A DNA stretch of 32,865 nt from an uncultured Eubacteriales bacterium. Its GTDB lineage: Bacteria; Bacillota; Clostridia; Lachnospirales; Lachnospiraceae. A program made the position numbers and the translations under genes. The stretch is taken from the NCBI GenBank assembly GCA_900316715.1, contig ONEC01000049.1, positions 1 through 32,865 of the forward strand, given 5' to 3'. Of the stretch, positions 15,272 to 23,819 are shown piece by piece. The notes below the pieces were generated by a model that ran no database searches, had not been told where the DNA came from, and saw only the letters and a program-made list of their open reading frames with translations. How positions within the stretch are numbered: position 1 is the first letter of the stretch; each line of letters opens with the position of its first letter.

Positions 15272-15972
15272 GCCATACCTCCTTTTGCCCGCTGTATCTT
15301 CTCTTTGTCTGATTCAAAGTCTAAAAATTTCCAGTTCTTGTATATCCTGAAGCAGTTGATTATCAGCAGAAGTGCTGCTGCAAGTATAATCGCAACATGT
15401 ATCCATTCTATACCTACATTATTGAAGAAACCGCTGTTAGGTGACTTCATTACCTCAATCGCATATACAAAGCATGTTATCATTGAAAACATATTGGTTA
15501 TATATAATACTTTGGGCATAGACTTATATGCTTTGCCTTTCTTCTTTTCAATCACCTGATCAAGTAAGTTAAAGTATATAAAAGTCATCTGTAATATAAA
15601 GAATGCTATGTACATATATGGTCTCTTAAGAATAACTTCCGGTAATACAAAAGGTGTTTTAAATATAAATCCCAGTGCATAGCTTGTAAGTCCAAGTATT
15701 AAGTACCTCAGCCATACCATATTTACTCTTGTAAATCTTCTCGCCTTTAACTCAGTATCTGTAAATGGAATGATTCTTTCTGCTTCAGTCGAATAGGTAA
15801 AACCTATTGAAAATGCCTGTGCTATTGTCATGAAGCACCACTGTGAACATCCTGAATATAATATCAGTGCTACAAATAATATTCTGAGCAGCCAGAGTAT
15901 AGGTCTTTCTCTAAATGCTATTCTTTCCTGTCTGAAATAATCTTTAATATGTGAAAAATTTCTCATTGTCAT
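15268..15972 (-). CDS. ABC transporter membrane subunit (unnamed family)
   Basis: This is a 234-residue membrane protein with five or six predicted helices (about residues 26-55, 85-105, 115-135, 150-170 and 185-207). The N-terminal RQERIAFRERPILWLLRI and the C-terminal DFESDKEKIQRAKGG are charged and probably cytoplasmic. I do not recognise the family. It is placed between an ATPase and the YtrA-type regulator with 4-bp ATGA overlaps on both sides, which marks it as the permease of the first ATPase. The ATG at 15972 is fixed by that overlap. The upstream overlap partner is the frameshifted end of the ATPase. Confidence 0.8.
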   Translation of the reverse strand: MTMRNFSHIKDYFRQERIAFRERPILWLLRILFVALILYSGCSQWCFMTIAQAFSIGFTYSTEAERIIPFTDTELKARRFTRVNMVWLRYLILGLTSYALGFIFKTPFVLPEVILKRPYMYIAFFILQMTFIYFNLLDQVIEKKKGKAYKSMPKVLYITNMFSMITCFVYAIEVMKSPNSGFFNNVGIEWIHVAIILAAALLLIINCFRIYKNWKFLDFESDKEKIQRAKGGMA

Positions 15973-16825
15973 GCACTCTCCTTTTCTATGAAGTACATTA
16001 TCTCCTGAAGATCAGGAAATCTGAGTTCGCCAAGCATTTCAGCCGGAAGGCTGTCCTCAAATCTTCCATCTTCCTTATAAAGCATATATTCATTATGAGA
16101 TTCTCTGATTCTTGAACCTCTTAACATTTCGCTTGGAATATTTACTGCTGCGTTCTTATCAACTGAGATAAGAATCTTTCGTAACCGGAATCCTCATCTC
16201 GTCCTATCCAGAGCAGCTGATCTGCTATATGCTCCAGCTCTGTGACCAGATGACTGGATATGATAACTGAGCTTGTCTCATCTTCTACAAAGCCTCTTAC
16301 CTTATCGTAGAAGTGATCTCTGAACTCTGCATCCAGATTACCTGCCGGCTCATCCATGATATAGAGCTTTGCCGGATAGCTTTCTGCGAAAGCAAGCTGT
16401 ACTCTGAGGAGCTGTCCTTTAGATAACTCGGTAAGTGTTTTTTTCTTCGGTATCTCGTATTCCTTTAAAAGGTTCTTGTATTTATCCAGATCAAAACCTT
16501 CATAGTAGAATCCGTATTTCTCACCCACCTCGTAAGTACGCATATTCATATTGAATGGGCAGTCCTGAAGGATGTATGCCAAGCTTCCCTTATACTCTCT
16601 CATGTTCTTCATGAAATGCATGTCTCCCAGCCATATATCTCCTGCATCCTCAGGGCTTATATCCAGCCTGTAGCTTCCAAGAAGACTTCTCAGAAGAGTG
16701 GTCTTTCCTGAACCGTTAATACCGATAAGTCCAAGTATAGTTCCCGGCTCAATTTCAAAACTGATATCCTTTAATGTATATTTATCAAGCTTCTTTGTAA
16801 GATGCTCACATTTAAATACTGACAT
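15969..16825 (-). pseudogene. ABC transporter ATP-binding protein with a one-base frameshift near its 3' end
   Basis: From the ATG at 16825 the frame encodes an intact nucleotide-binding domain: Walker A GINGSGKTTLL, signature LSKGQLLRVQLAFAE, Walker B LYIMDEPAGNLD and H-loop ISSHLVTE. It stops at 16142 after 227 residues. One base off, directly downstream, an open frame continues from KILISVDKNAAVNI through to a TGA at 15969-15971 that overlaps the next ATG. Restoring one base, most simply an A in the GAAAG run near 16175-16181, gives a 285-residue protein beginning its tail GYEKILISVDKN. The ATGA overlap and the length divisible by three after repair support this. The lost tail is about 68 residues; the ATPase core may still work. 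A sequencing error is possible. Confidence 0.85.
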
Positions 16826-16871
16826 AACTTCAACCTCCCTGTGTATAGGTTTTTCCCTTGTTGATATATAC

Positions 16872-16900
16872 AGTATACACAGTTATATACAGTGTGTCAA
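16872..16900 (-). promoter_or_regulatory. Promoter and probable operator of the two-ATPase ABC operon
   Basis: On the minus strand a consensus TTGACA (16900-16895) and TATACT (16877-16872) are 17 bp apart. The spacer and -10 region carry three head-to-tail copies of ACTGTRTA (ACTGTATA, ACTGTGTA, ACTGTATA), within about 16863-16893. That arrangement suits repression by the YtrA-type regulator encoded in the operon. Confidence 0.8.
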
Positions 16901-16919
16901 TATTTAAATTTTTCAACGC

Positions 16920-16957
16920 AAAAAAACAGTACTGCCCAATCCTCTGAGCAGTACTGT
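16920..16957 (-). terminator. Terminator after the small membrane-anchored protein gene
   Basis: On the minus strand ACAGTACTGC and GCAGTACTGT (16957-16948 and 16935-16926) form a perfect 10-bp stem followed by TTTTTTTG. It separates the gene at 17002-17400 from the ABC operon promoter 20 bp further on. Confidence 0.9.
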
Positions 16958-17001
16958 CTTCTTAGCTTTTCTAAATTATTAATCTGTCTTTGACTCGGTT
17001 A

Positions 17002-17400
17002 TTATGCCAGTTTCTTGAAACCGTAAATCTGATATTCTTCATCCAGCTTCATAACACATGGAACAAATGTTCCTGACTGAATTCCCTTTTCACTGAGCTC
17101 AGATGATGATATCTTAGCTGTCTGACTGTAGAATTCATTTCTCGGCGTATTGTGGAAGATTATGAACACCTTTGCCTTGGAACCGTTATCCTCGATATCA
17201 GCAACATATCCCTTTGTTGTATAAAGGTTCTTTCCTTCTTTAGAAGGTCGGAACAGTTCTGCCTTTATCTGGTGTCTTGCTTCCTCAGAAACCTTGGTCA
17301 TAAGTTCCTCAAGATTGGCGTTTTCCCTCTTTGCGAAAAAGTAGAATCCTACGAATAATATCGCGCAGGGAATCATCGCCCATGGTAAATAAGCCAGCAT
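17002..17400 (-). CDS. Small membrane-anchored protein of unknown function
   Basis: The 132-residue protein starts with a membrane helix at about residues 4-23 (LPWAMIPCAILFVGFYFFA). A short coiled stretch (ENANLEELMTKVSEEARHQI) and a beta-rich soluble domain of about 85 residues follow (GYVADIEDNGSKAKVFIIF, ISSSELSEKGIQSGTFVPC). No family is recognised. The small domain resembles an OB- or NfeD-like beta barrel in strand pattern only. It is a single-gene unit: own consensus promoter, GGGGGATAAAT before the ATG, own terminator. Confidence 0.75.
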   Translation of the reverse strand: MLAYLPWAMIPCAILFVGFYFFAKRENANLEELMTKVSEEARHQIKAELFRPSKEGKNLYTTKGYVADIEDNGSKAKVFIIFHNTPRNEFYSQTAKISSSELSEKGIQSGTFVPCVMKLDEEYQIYGFKKLA

Positions 17401-17456
17401 ATTTATCCCCCTTTAATAAATAATACTTATCTGTCCATCCCTTAACCATTGCAGTC

Positions 17457-17485
17457 ATTCTAGCATTATTTTATTAAGGTGTCAA
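17457..17485 (-). promoter_or_regulatory. Promoter of the small membrane-anchored protein gene
   Basis: On the minus strand TTGACA (17485-17480) and TAGAAT (17462-17457) are 17 bp apart, 56 bp before the start codon. The only mismatch to the sigma-A consensus is in the -10 box. Confidence 0.82.
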
Positions 17486-17514
17486 AATGATGCCCCTTAA
17501 GACTTTATTAAAAC

Positions 17515-19590
17515 TTAATGCTCAAGACTTACAACTCCACCGTCTTCCCCAAGGAACAATATCATTCCATCCATTGGAAGAGGAATCTCACTCTTTTCAT
17601 CTTTTCTATGTGTGGTATATACCACAGCACCATATTTGTTATATACGATTATATTACTGTTTTCAGGTCTGTCCGCTGCAGTAATTGTGCTGTTTGCTAA
17701 GTCATCACTTATCTTATACCAGGAAGCTTTATCTGATTTCAGCTCGACTTCCGTTACAGTTCCGTCCATAACCGGAATGCTCTTTCCTGATATATAATGT
17801 CTTCCTTCGTTCGTAGTAAAACTTAAACCCTCTTCAGTCTCCGTTACTTCTATATCTATCAGATCTCTGTTAGCAGATGATGGTATAGTCTGAAATGCAC
17901 CTGCATGTTCTGTATCCTCTATCCGTATTAACCTGCTTCCCTGATTATTCGAAACAAAGAAGGCATATCCAGGCATAACTTCCGAAGGCACTACATAAGT
18001 AGTTGATGACATATCATAGCTTGCCGAATCATATCTTTCATTTACCAGATAATACTTATCTTCTGCATATCCTGCCCACGCTGTCATAACATCTGAAGAT
18101 ACAGGATTCTCCGTCATTTTTTCCGCTGTATAACCGCATGTATCCTTTGTTCCGATTCCCGGATAAACACTTTTACTTTCTATTCCTATGTAGATGCTCC
18201 CCTTTGCATCCTTTACAAAGGTCAGAATTTCCGCGTTACCGGCAGTTCTTGCATCGGACACATCCCCGTCCATTACGTCATCTGAAAGCTCTGCAAAACT
18301 TCCCTCTGTTGTCAGCATATAGTCTGTGCTTCTGGTTCCGAAAGCACCACTGTACTCTATATGCATATATTTATGATCCGGAAAGCTTATCTCTCCGATT
18401 TCACCGTTTGCACTGAATGAAAATGCATAGTATCCCGCATACTCATCATATTCAGCAGGTATCTCAGAAAGAAGCTCATATTTCACCGTTTCAGGGGCAC
18501 TTATCTCAATCCCCTTTTCTTCCATAACGATCTTCATAAGTTCCTCTGCCATCAGAGCATCCAGATCACTGCTTCCTTCATTGGATATTACCGCAACACT
18601 CACTTCTTCCTCAGGAGCAACATAGAGAAATGTATGGTTCTGCAGAGCATCGCCGCCTTTTCCGACTACCTTTACACCGGCTTCTTCAAACTCCGGCTTA
18701 TCTACAATATCCCAGCCCAGGCCGCTCTTATCACTGAACTTATCTCCGCCCCATCTTTCCGACATAGCATTCTTTGATTCATCAGAAAGGATAGCATTAT
18801 ATCCTGTGAAGAATCCCGCTCCGAAATTTGCCACATCTGAGGCAGTTGCATATATACCGCCTGCACCTATCTCCAGACATATTCCGTTATCATAATGTAT
18901 AAAATTCCGATAAGTCGGGATAAGCAGCGGATTATCATAATAGTTTGCTCCGGTTCCGGTAGAGAAACCACCTGTCGGTTCTGCAATATACTTGGTTATA
19001 TATTCCGTATATGACATGCCGCTTACATGTTCAACTATCTGCTCTAAGAGATCAAAACCATCATTACAGTAAGCCGCATACTCTCCCGGCTCAGCCTTAA
19101 GTCTCTGACCGGACCAGATATCCAATATAGAGTCATGTCTTATGCTGTTTCCATCCTCATAGAGGAATCCGTTACTCCATACAGTTCCCATCATGCCCGA
19201 TGTATGATCCATCAGCATTCTGACTGTAATCTTCTTATATCTTTCATCTGCCAGTCTGAATTCCGGAACATAATCTGTAACAGGGGCATCAAGTTCAACC
19301 TTTCCTTCATCCACAAGCTGCATCACCGCCGCTGTTGCATATACTTTACTTACAGAACCCACGCAGTAGATATAATCTTCATCTTTTTCACCCGCTATTT
19401 TCTCCTCACTGTCACTCTCTGCGGAGTCAGATATTTCAGGTTCTGCTTCTTCTGCGGCGTCAATTGTTTCAAGTCCTGCTTCAGATTCCGCTTTAAGCCC
19501 TGTCGAAAAACTTCCCGGATAAGCTCCACCGGTTCCAAGCATCCCTGCTAAACACAGCGCCATTCCTATATATTTAACATTCTCCATCAT
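17515..19590 (-). CDS. Exported serine hydrolase, beta-lactamase/penicillin-binding-like
   Basis: The 691-residue protein begins with a likely signal peptide (NVKYIGMALCLAGMLGTGGA, about residues 4-23) and an acidic linker rich in Glu, Asp, Ser and Ala (about 34-70). The class C beta-lactamase-like domain follows. The nucleophile motif is S79-V-S-K82 and the second motif Y174-C-N176; GKGGDALQNH near 315 stands where the third motif is expected. The last 300 residues are beta-rich and resemble the C-terminal domains of other surface serine hydrolases. The domain lacks the usual 40 residues before SxxK. It is the last gene after an ABC ATPase and FtsX permease, 86 bp downstream. A role in peptide or D-amino-acid processing at the envelope is plausible but unproven. 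Confidence 0.85.
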   Translation of the reverse strand: MMENVKYIGMALCLAGMLGTGGAYPGSFSTGLKAESEAGLETIDAAEEAEPEISDSAESDSEEKIAGEKDEDYIYCVGSVSKVYATAAVMQLVDEGKVELDAPVTDYVPEFRLADERYKKITVRMLMDHTSGMMGTVWSNGFLYEDGNSIRHDSILDIWSGQRLKAEPGEYAAYCNDGFDLLEQIVEHVSGMSYTEYITKYIAEPTGGFSTGTGANYYDNPLLIPTYRNFIHYDNGICLEIGAGGIYATASDVANFGAGFFTGYNAILSDESKNAMSERWGGDKFSDKSGLGWDIVDKPEFEEAGVKVVGKGGDALQNHTFLYVAPEEEVSVAVISNEGSSDLDALMAEELMKIVMEEKGIEISAPETVKYELLSEIPAEYDEYAGYYAFSFSANGEIGEISFPDHKYMHIEYSGAFGTRSTDYMLTTEGSFAELSDDVMDGDVSDARTAGNAEILTFVKDAKGSIYIGIESKSVYPGIGTKDTCGYTAEKMTENPVSSDVMTAWAGYAEDKYYLVNERYDSASYDMSSTTYVVPSEVMPGYAFFVSNNQGSRLIRIEDTEHAGAFQTIPSSANRDLIDIEVTETEEGLSFTTNEGRHYISGKSIPVMDGTVTEVELKSDKASWYKISDDLANSTITAADRPENSNIIVYNKYGAVVYTTHRKDEKSEIPLPMDGMILFLGEDGGVVSLEH

Positions 19591-19676
19591 CTATTCCTTT
19601 CACCATCTTCCATCTGTTCCAGTCCAACTTCCAGCTCCAGACGCCGTGAATAATCGTCTTCCCCACACTGGTTTCC

Positions 19677-22181
19677 TTACTCTGTCATCAGCTCAGTAAC
19701 TGATATCTTCTTGATCTTTCCTGCACTGATATAAGTTACTGCATAGCAGAATACTGTCATGATCAAAGCCGATATTATAATTGCTGCTATGTTTGTATCA
19801 GCGATTGTTCCAAAGATTGCTCCCCAGAAAAACTTATCAACACCTATTGAACAGAAGACTGCTATTATCATTGATATTATGCATGCCGGCATAAACTTTA
19901 TAGCCAGCTGCTTCATAAGATCCTTGGATGAATATCCCATACCCTTCATGATACCCAGCTCCTGTCTTCTCCTCTTAACATTTGAAGATGCAAGATTTGC
20001 AAGTATTACTGCAACTATGATAGAAACCAGAATCGCAGACATAAGTGAGGACATTTTTACCGCCTGTGCAATGGCTGACATCTGATTCTTGATCATTCCC
20101 TGAAATGATTTAATATCCTTTATCTTATAGTTTCTGCTGTTTCCTGTTATGAGTTCATCACCTACACGAATAGCATAATCTACACTTGTCACCCCGTACT
20201 GGGAAATCATGATAGATATTTTTTCATCTGCAGCGGCACGGATTCGTGCTTCAAGATTATCTGAAGAACTTTCATCATTCATACTATCCTCTGCACTTTT
20301 TCCATATACGTCGTAGAGCTTTTCTTCAAATTCCTCCAGCGTAACATCATCTTTAAGATAAACAGCTACAGCATTCGGTCTTGCCTCAGGAACTATCCTC
20401 TCATAGCCTTCAGCGGTAATATAACAGATTGTTCCTGAATTCATAAATGAACTGATAATACCTGTAATGGTATAGCTCTTATCTATTCCATTATGGGTAA
20501 GCTTCATACTATCACCAACAGATAAGCCTTCTTTCTCCGATCTTGTCAAAGTGATCATTATCTCATTATCATGTTCCGGAAATCTGCCCTTGTAAGGATG
20601 TATATCCCGAGATTCATTATAGTCGTCATACACTATAAACATTGCCGGTTCCTGATCCTTGATATTGATCTGCGGATAGCCATAACTTATAATCGCATTA
20701 TCAACTTCCGGGAGATCAGCGATTTCTTCCTTCATGGCATATACATCCACTCCATCCATTGTTCCCACTGTTACTACATCTATGTCAATACCCATCATAG
20801 CTTCGATTCCTTCAGAGCCATTTTGAAAAAATGCTACTGTTGCAATACTGAAAAGAACTGCCGTTCCCGCCAGAATCATACATGCCATGATTCCGATATT
20901 GGTCTTAAAATCATTCAATATACTCTTAAATGCAAGTCTTATGTTTATATTCCCTTTGGACCTTTCAAGGGGAAGTAGATTTTTTCCAAAATGATGTGTT
21001 TTAATACCACGTCTGAAGGCTATAACCGGAGGATATTTTTTAACCGACCTTGTTTTTAAAAGTGCAAACAATGTAATTATACTTATTACTATGCATGCAA
21101 CTATAACAGCTTTTACTATACCTGTTCCGCCCTTTGCCGTACGGCCCATCATTACCGCTATGCCCGAATTAATAATCGGTGTAGTGAGACACGCTGATAT
21201 TCCACCAAGTACCGCTCCGATGCCTCCTGAAATAACGTATTCATACAGATATGAAAATGATATCTCCTTTGACCTGTATCCAAGAGCTTCCAGAACACCT
21301 ATCTGCTGTATCTGATCTTCAATATCATTGCTTATCTTATGTCTTATCACAAACAGCACTGCAATAAGTGTAACAACAGATAATCCTATGATCAGCATCA
21401 AAAACAGTTCCAGATACAGCATTTCTGCCTGTTTTTCCATATCTATCGAAAGATCCATATAATTTGATGAAATATCTACAGATGATACCTCCTCGCATCT
21501 TCTGATATAAGCTGCCGCATCAAAGTTTTCACCTCTGTCAAAACTGAGAGCAATGTAGCATTTATCACTGTAAAGCATTGATAAGAGATCATAATCCTCA
21601 TCACTGACTATGGTTTTAAATCCATAACCATCATTATTTCCGATACCTGTCTGATAAAAACCCACTATTTCAAAAGGATATTCCGTACCATTTTTGATAA
21701 TAGTGAAAGTTTCTCCCACTGAATATCCATATGAATACTTGAATATTCCCGGCAGCCATATTGGATGACTCGCACTTGCCGCTTCGTCCTTTGACACAGA
21801 TTCTATCTCTTTAAACTTTTCAAGCTTCTTATCATTTCTTTCTGTAATAAAATGCATATTATAGCTTATTTTTTCACCGTCCCTGTCCAGTGCATCTGTG
21901 ATATCAGAAAAGATATAATTAATCTCTTTTATATTGGATGCACCAAATTCTTCTTCAAGTATTTTACTGAATTCGTTTCGGTATACATCCTTTTTTATTA
22001 CCAGTATTCCATTTTCTGCACCAATCTCACGAAGACTGTCATCAAAGGTCTTACTGATCTTTGATGAATTGATAACTACCATAGCAAGCAGCATGGTTGT
22101 TATCAGTGTAAGAAATGCGACCACAATCGCTTCTTTCTTATTCTTCTTTAAATTAAATAATGATAATCTTAAAATTTTCAT
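19677..22181 (-). CDS. ABC transporter permease with two FtsX domains
   Basis: This 834-residue permease has the two-module FtsX layout of SalY-type proteins. An N-terminal helix sits at about 17-38. A soluble domain is followed by three helices (about 250-280, 305-335 and 345-370), then a linker and a second N-helix near 430-450. A second extracytoplasmic domain and three helices at about 710-740, 765-790 and 800-825 complete it. GVLEALGYRSKEISFSYLYE near 290 and LGIMKGMGYSSKDLMKQLA near 755 are the paired cytoplasmic coupling loops. I start it at 22181 (MKILRLSLFNLKKNKKEA), one base after the ATPase stop. Such permeases export or expel peptides or sense envelope-active antibiotics. Confidence 0.9.
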   Translation of the reverse strand: MKILRLSLFNLKKNKKEAIVVAFLTLITTMLLAMVVINSSKISKTFDDSLREIGAENGILVIKKDVYRNEFSKILEEEFGASNIKEINYIFSDITDALDRDGEKISYNMHFITERNDKKLEKFKEIESVSKDEAASASHPIWLPGIFKYSYGYSVGETFTIIKNGTEYPFEIVGFYQTGIGNNDGYGFKTIVSDEDYDLLSMLYSDKCYIALSFDRGENFDAAAYIRRCEEVSSVDISSNYMDLSIDMEKQAEMLYLELFLMLIIGLSVVTLIAVLFVIRHKISNDIEDQIQQIGVLEALGYRSKEISFSYLYEYVISGGIGAVLGGISACLTTPIINSGIAVMMGRTAKGGTGIVKAVIVACIVISIITLFALLKTRSVKKYPPVIAFRRGIKTHHFGKNLLPLERSKGNINIRLAFKSILNDFKTNIGIMACMILAGTAVLFSIATVAFFQNGSEGIEAMMGIDIDVVTVGTMDGVDVYAMKEEIADLPEVDNAIISYGYPQINIKDQEPAMFIVYDDYNESRDIHPYKGRFPEHDNEIMITLTRSEKEGLSVGDSMKLTHNGIDKSYTITGIISSFMNSGTICYITAEGYERIVPEARPNAVAVYLKDDVTLEEFEEKLYDVYGKSAEDSMNDESSSDNLEARIRAAADEKISIMISQYGVTSVDYAIRVGDELITGNSRNYKIKDIKSFQGMIKNQMSAIAQAVKMSSLMSAILVSIIVAVILANLASSNVKRRRQELGIMKGMGYSSKDLMKQLAIKFMPACIISMIIAVFCSIGVDKFFWGAIFGTIADTNIAAIIISALIMTVFCYAVTYISAGKIKKISVTELMTE

Positions 22182-22182
22182 C

Positions 22183-22941
22183 TTACCATCCCATCTCATC
22201 CAAAAACTTCTGAAGCCCCATACGGCGCAGCTTCATATCATCTGTTCCATAAACCGGCATCCTGTATTCTCCCTCAATCCCTCCGTCTCTGAGGAAGATA
22301 ACTCTTGTTCCCCTGAGGGCAGTCTTCAGATCATGGGTTACCATCACGATCGACTGACCGTTCTTATGTACCTCTGAGAAGATATCGAGAACATCCTGTC
22401 CTGATGCGGAGTTAAGCTGTCCTGTTGGCTCATCTGCAAAGAGTATCTTCGGATCATTGATCACAGCTCTTACTATTCCGACACGCTGTGCCTCACCACC
22501 GGACAACTGGCTAGGATACTTGTCCCACATATCCTGCTCTATTCCTGTCTTCGTAAGAAGGTTCTTAGCCTTAAGCACCAGTGCCGGTGAATTCTTCTGT
22601 ACTATGAGAGCTCCTGTAAGTACATTATCAAGCACTGTCTGATTCTCCAGAAGATATACACTCTGGAATACAAAGCCGCAGTTGCCGCGTCTGAATACAG
22701 CCAGTTCATCATTTGAGAAATTCTGAATCTCCTTATCTCCAAAAAATATCTTTCCCGTTGATGGCTTATCCATTCCTGAAAGTGCATAAAGCAGTGTAGA
22801 CTTTCCGGATCCGGATGCTCCCATTATTATCGTGAAGTCGCCTTCTGTTATTTCCATATCAAGATTCTTGATTACATGCTGCTGTCTTCCTCCATTTGAG
22901 AATGACTTACAAAGCTTTTCTGTTCTGAGTATGCTGTTCAT
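22183..22941 (-). CDS. ABC transporter ATP-binding protein, SalX/LolD type
   Basis: The 252-residue ATPase has Walker A GASGSGKSTLL near residue 40, Q-loop FVFQSVYLLE near 88, signature LSGGEAQRVGIVRAV near 144, Walker B KILFADEPTGQLN near 162 and the H-loop MVTHDLKTA near 195. The start is the ATG at 22941 (MNSILRTEKLCKSF), after TATGGAGG. It opens an operon with the FtsX permease and the serine hydrolase. The leader carries a 15-bp-arm hairpin and, further upstream, 11-bp repeats that suggest control by the nearby two-component system. Confidence 0.94.
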   Translation of the reverse strand: MNSILRTEKLCKSFSNGGRQQHVIKNLDMEITEGDFTIIMGASGSGKSTLLYALSGMDKPSTGKIFFGDKEIQNFSNDELAVFRRGNCGFVFQSVYLLENQTVLDNVLTGALIVQKNSPALVLKAKNLLTKTGIEQDMWDKYPSQLSGGEAQRVGIVRAVINDPKILFADEPTGQLNSASGQDVLDIFSEVHKNGQSIVMVTHDLKTALRGTRVIFLRDGGIEGEYRMPVYGTDDMKLRRMGLQKFLDEMGW

Positions 22942-22969
22942 TTTTATCTGCCTCCATACAAAAAACCAA

Positions 22970-23013
22970 ACCATATACACTACATTTCATTTTCTGATTG
23001 TAGTATATATGGT
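22970..23013 (-). promoter_or_regulatory. Imperfect 15-bp-arm inverted repeat before the ABC-FtsX operon
   Basis: On the minus strand ACCATATATACTACA and TGTAGTGTATATGGT pair with one G-U position across a 14-nt loop. They are followed by TTGGTTTTTT and, 5 bp on, the ribosome binding site of the ATPase. It could be an operator overlapping the -10 region or a leader attenuator. TTGACA at 23036-23031 lies upstream with a spacer of 19-21 bp to any reasonable -10 box. Confidence 0.6.
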
Positions 23014-23045
23014 TCTCACATTATCTTCTTTGTCAAAGAATTATT

Positions 23046-23112
23046 AAATTCTTATCAAATTCTTAACTGAATAAAAAAATCAATCTTTAGGTTATCTTTA
23101 AGTTGGGTTTAA
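23046..23112. promoter_or_regulatory. Two pairs of 11-bp direct repeats, candidate response-regulator boxes
   Basis: AAATTCTTATC (23046-23056) is followed directly by AAATTCTTAAC (23057-23067), and GTTATCTTTAA (23091-23101) directly by GTTGGGTTTAA (23102-23112). Head-to-tail 11-bp half sites are typical of OmpR/PhoB-family regulators. The first pair lies next to the -35 box of the ABC operon, the second next to the CPBP gene's promoter region. The regulator encoded at 25930-26694 is of that family. Confidence 0.55.
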
Positions 23113-23201
23113 CTTATCTAAAACACCGGGCATTATACTTGCCTCATAAGAACAAAGAAGTGCAAAACTTCAATAAGATATAAATCGGAGGTCAATTAAT
23201 T

Positions 23202-23807
23202 ATGGAACTTTTTATTAACAAGATTATCAGCAGTATGGTACAGATCGTATTATTTACAGTCATTCCTTTTATATGGTGGCTTGTAACAGCAAGAAAGAAA
23301 GAGAAGTTCCATTCATGGATCGGTTTAAAGAAGCCGGCAGGCGGAATGAAGACAGTACTTGCAGTCATCGGTACAACAGCTGCATTTCTTATAATAGGTG
23401 CTTATTCACTCTACATTGTAAAGGATATCGAAACAGCAACATCAGGCTTTAAGGGACTTGGAATGGCGGCTGTTCCTGCAATACTTGTATATGCTTTATT
23501 TAATACAGCTCTTCCTGAAGAGATCATCTTCAGAGGATTCTTACTTAAGAGAGTACAGAATAAGTTTGGTTTTAAAGCTGCAAATGCAGTTCAGGCTGTA
23601 ATATTCGGAATAGTACATGCAGTTATGTTCTTCAACCTTGTTGGCATGGTTAAGGCAGTTATCATCCTTATTTTCACAGCTATGATTGCATGGGCTATGG
23701 GATATATCAATGAAAAGAAAGCAAACGGATCAATCATCCCAAGCTGGATCATTCATACAATCGCAAACATCTTCTCAGGTGTATGTGCAGCATTCGTAAT
23801 ATTCTAA
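23202..23807 (+). CDS. CPBP-family intramembrane protease-like protein
   Basis: The 201-residue membrane protein has five or six helices. The CPBP (CAAX protease/bacteriocin-processing, PF02517) motifs are EEIIFRGFLL near residue 107 (E-E-x3-R), FGIVHAVMF near 138 and WIIHTIAN near 187, so all metal or catalytic residues are present. Such proteins process or confer immunity to peptides, or act as membrane proteases of unknown substrate. TCGGAGG lies before the ATG at 23202. It is the only plus-strand gene in the right half of the window and is divergent from the ABC-FtsX operon. A possible -10 is TATACT at 23134-23139. Confidence 0.9.
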   Translation: MELFINKIISSMVQIVLFTVIPFIWWLVTARKKEKFHSWIGLKKPAGGMKTVLAVIGTTAAFLIIGAYSLYIVKDIETATSGFKGLGMAAVPAILVYALFNTALPEEIIFRGFLLKRVQNKFGFKAANAVQAVIFGIVHAVMFFNLVGMVKAVIILIFTAMIAWAMGYINEKKANGSIIPSWIIHTIANIFSGVCAAFVIF

Positions 23808-23819
23808 AGATACATATTT

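Noticed and set aside
16150-16200. Programmed -1 frameshifting as the explanation for the split ATPase
   Set aside because: The region around GAAAG contains no X-XXY-YYZ heptamer and I see no pseudoknot-like element just downstream. A mutation or sequencing error is simpler.
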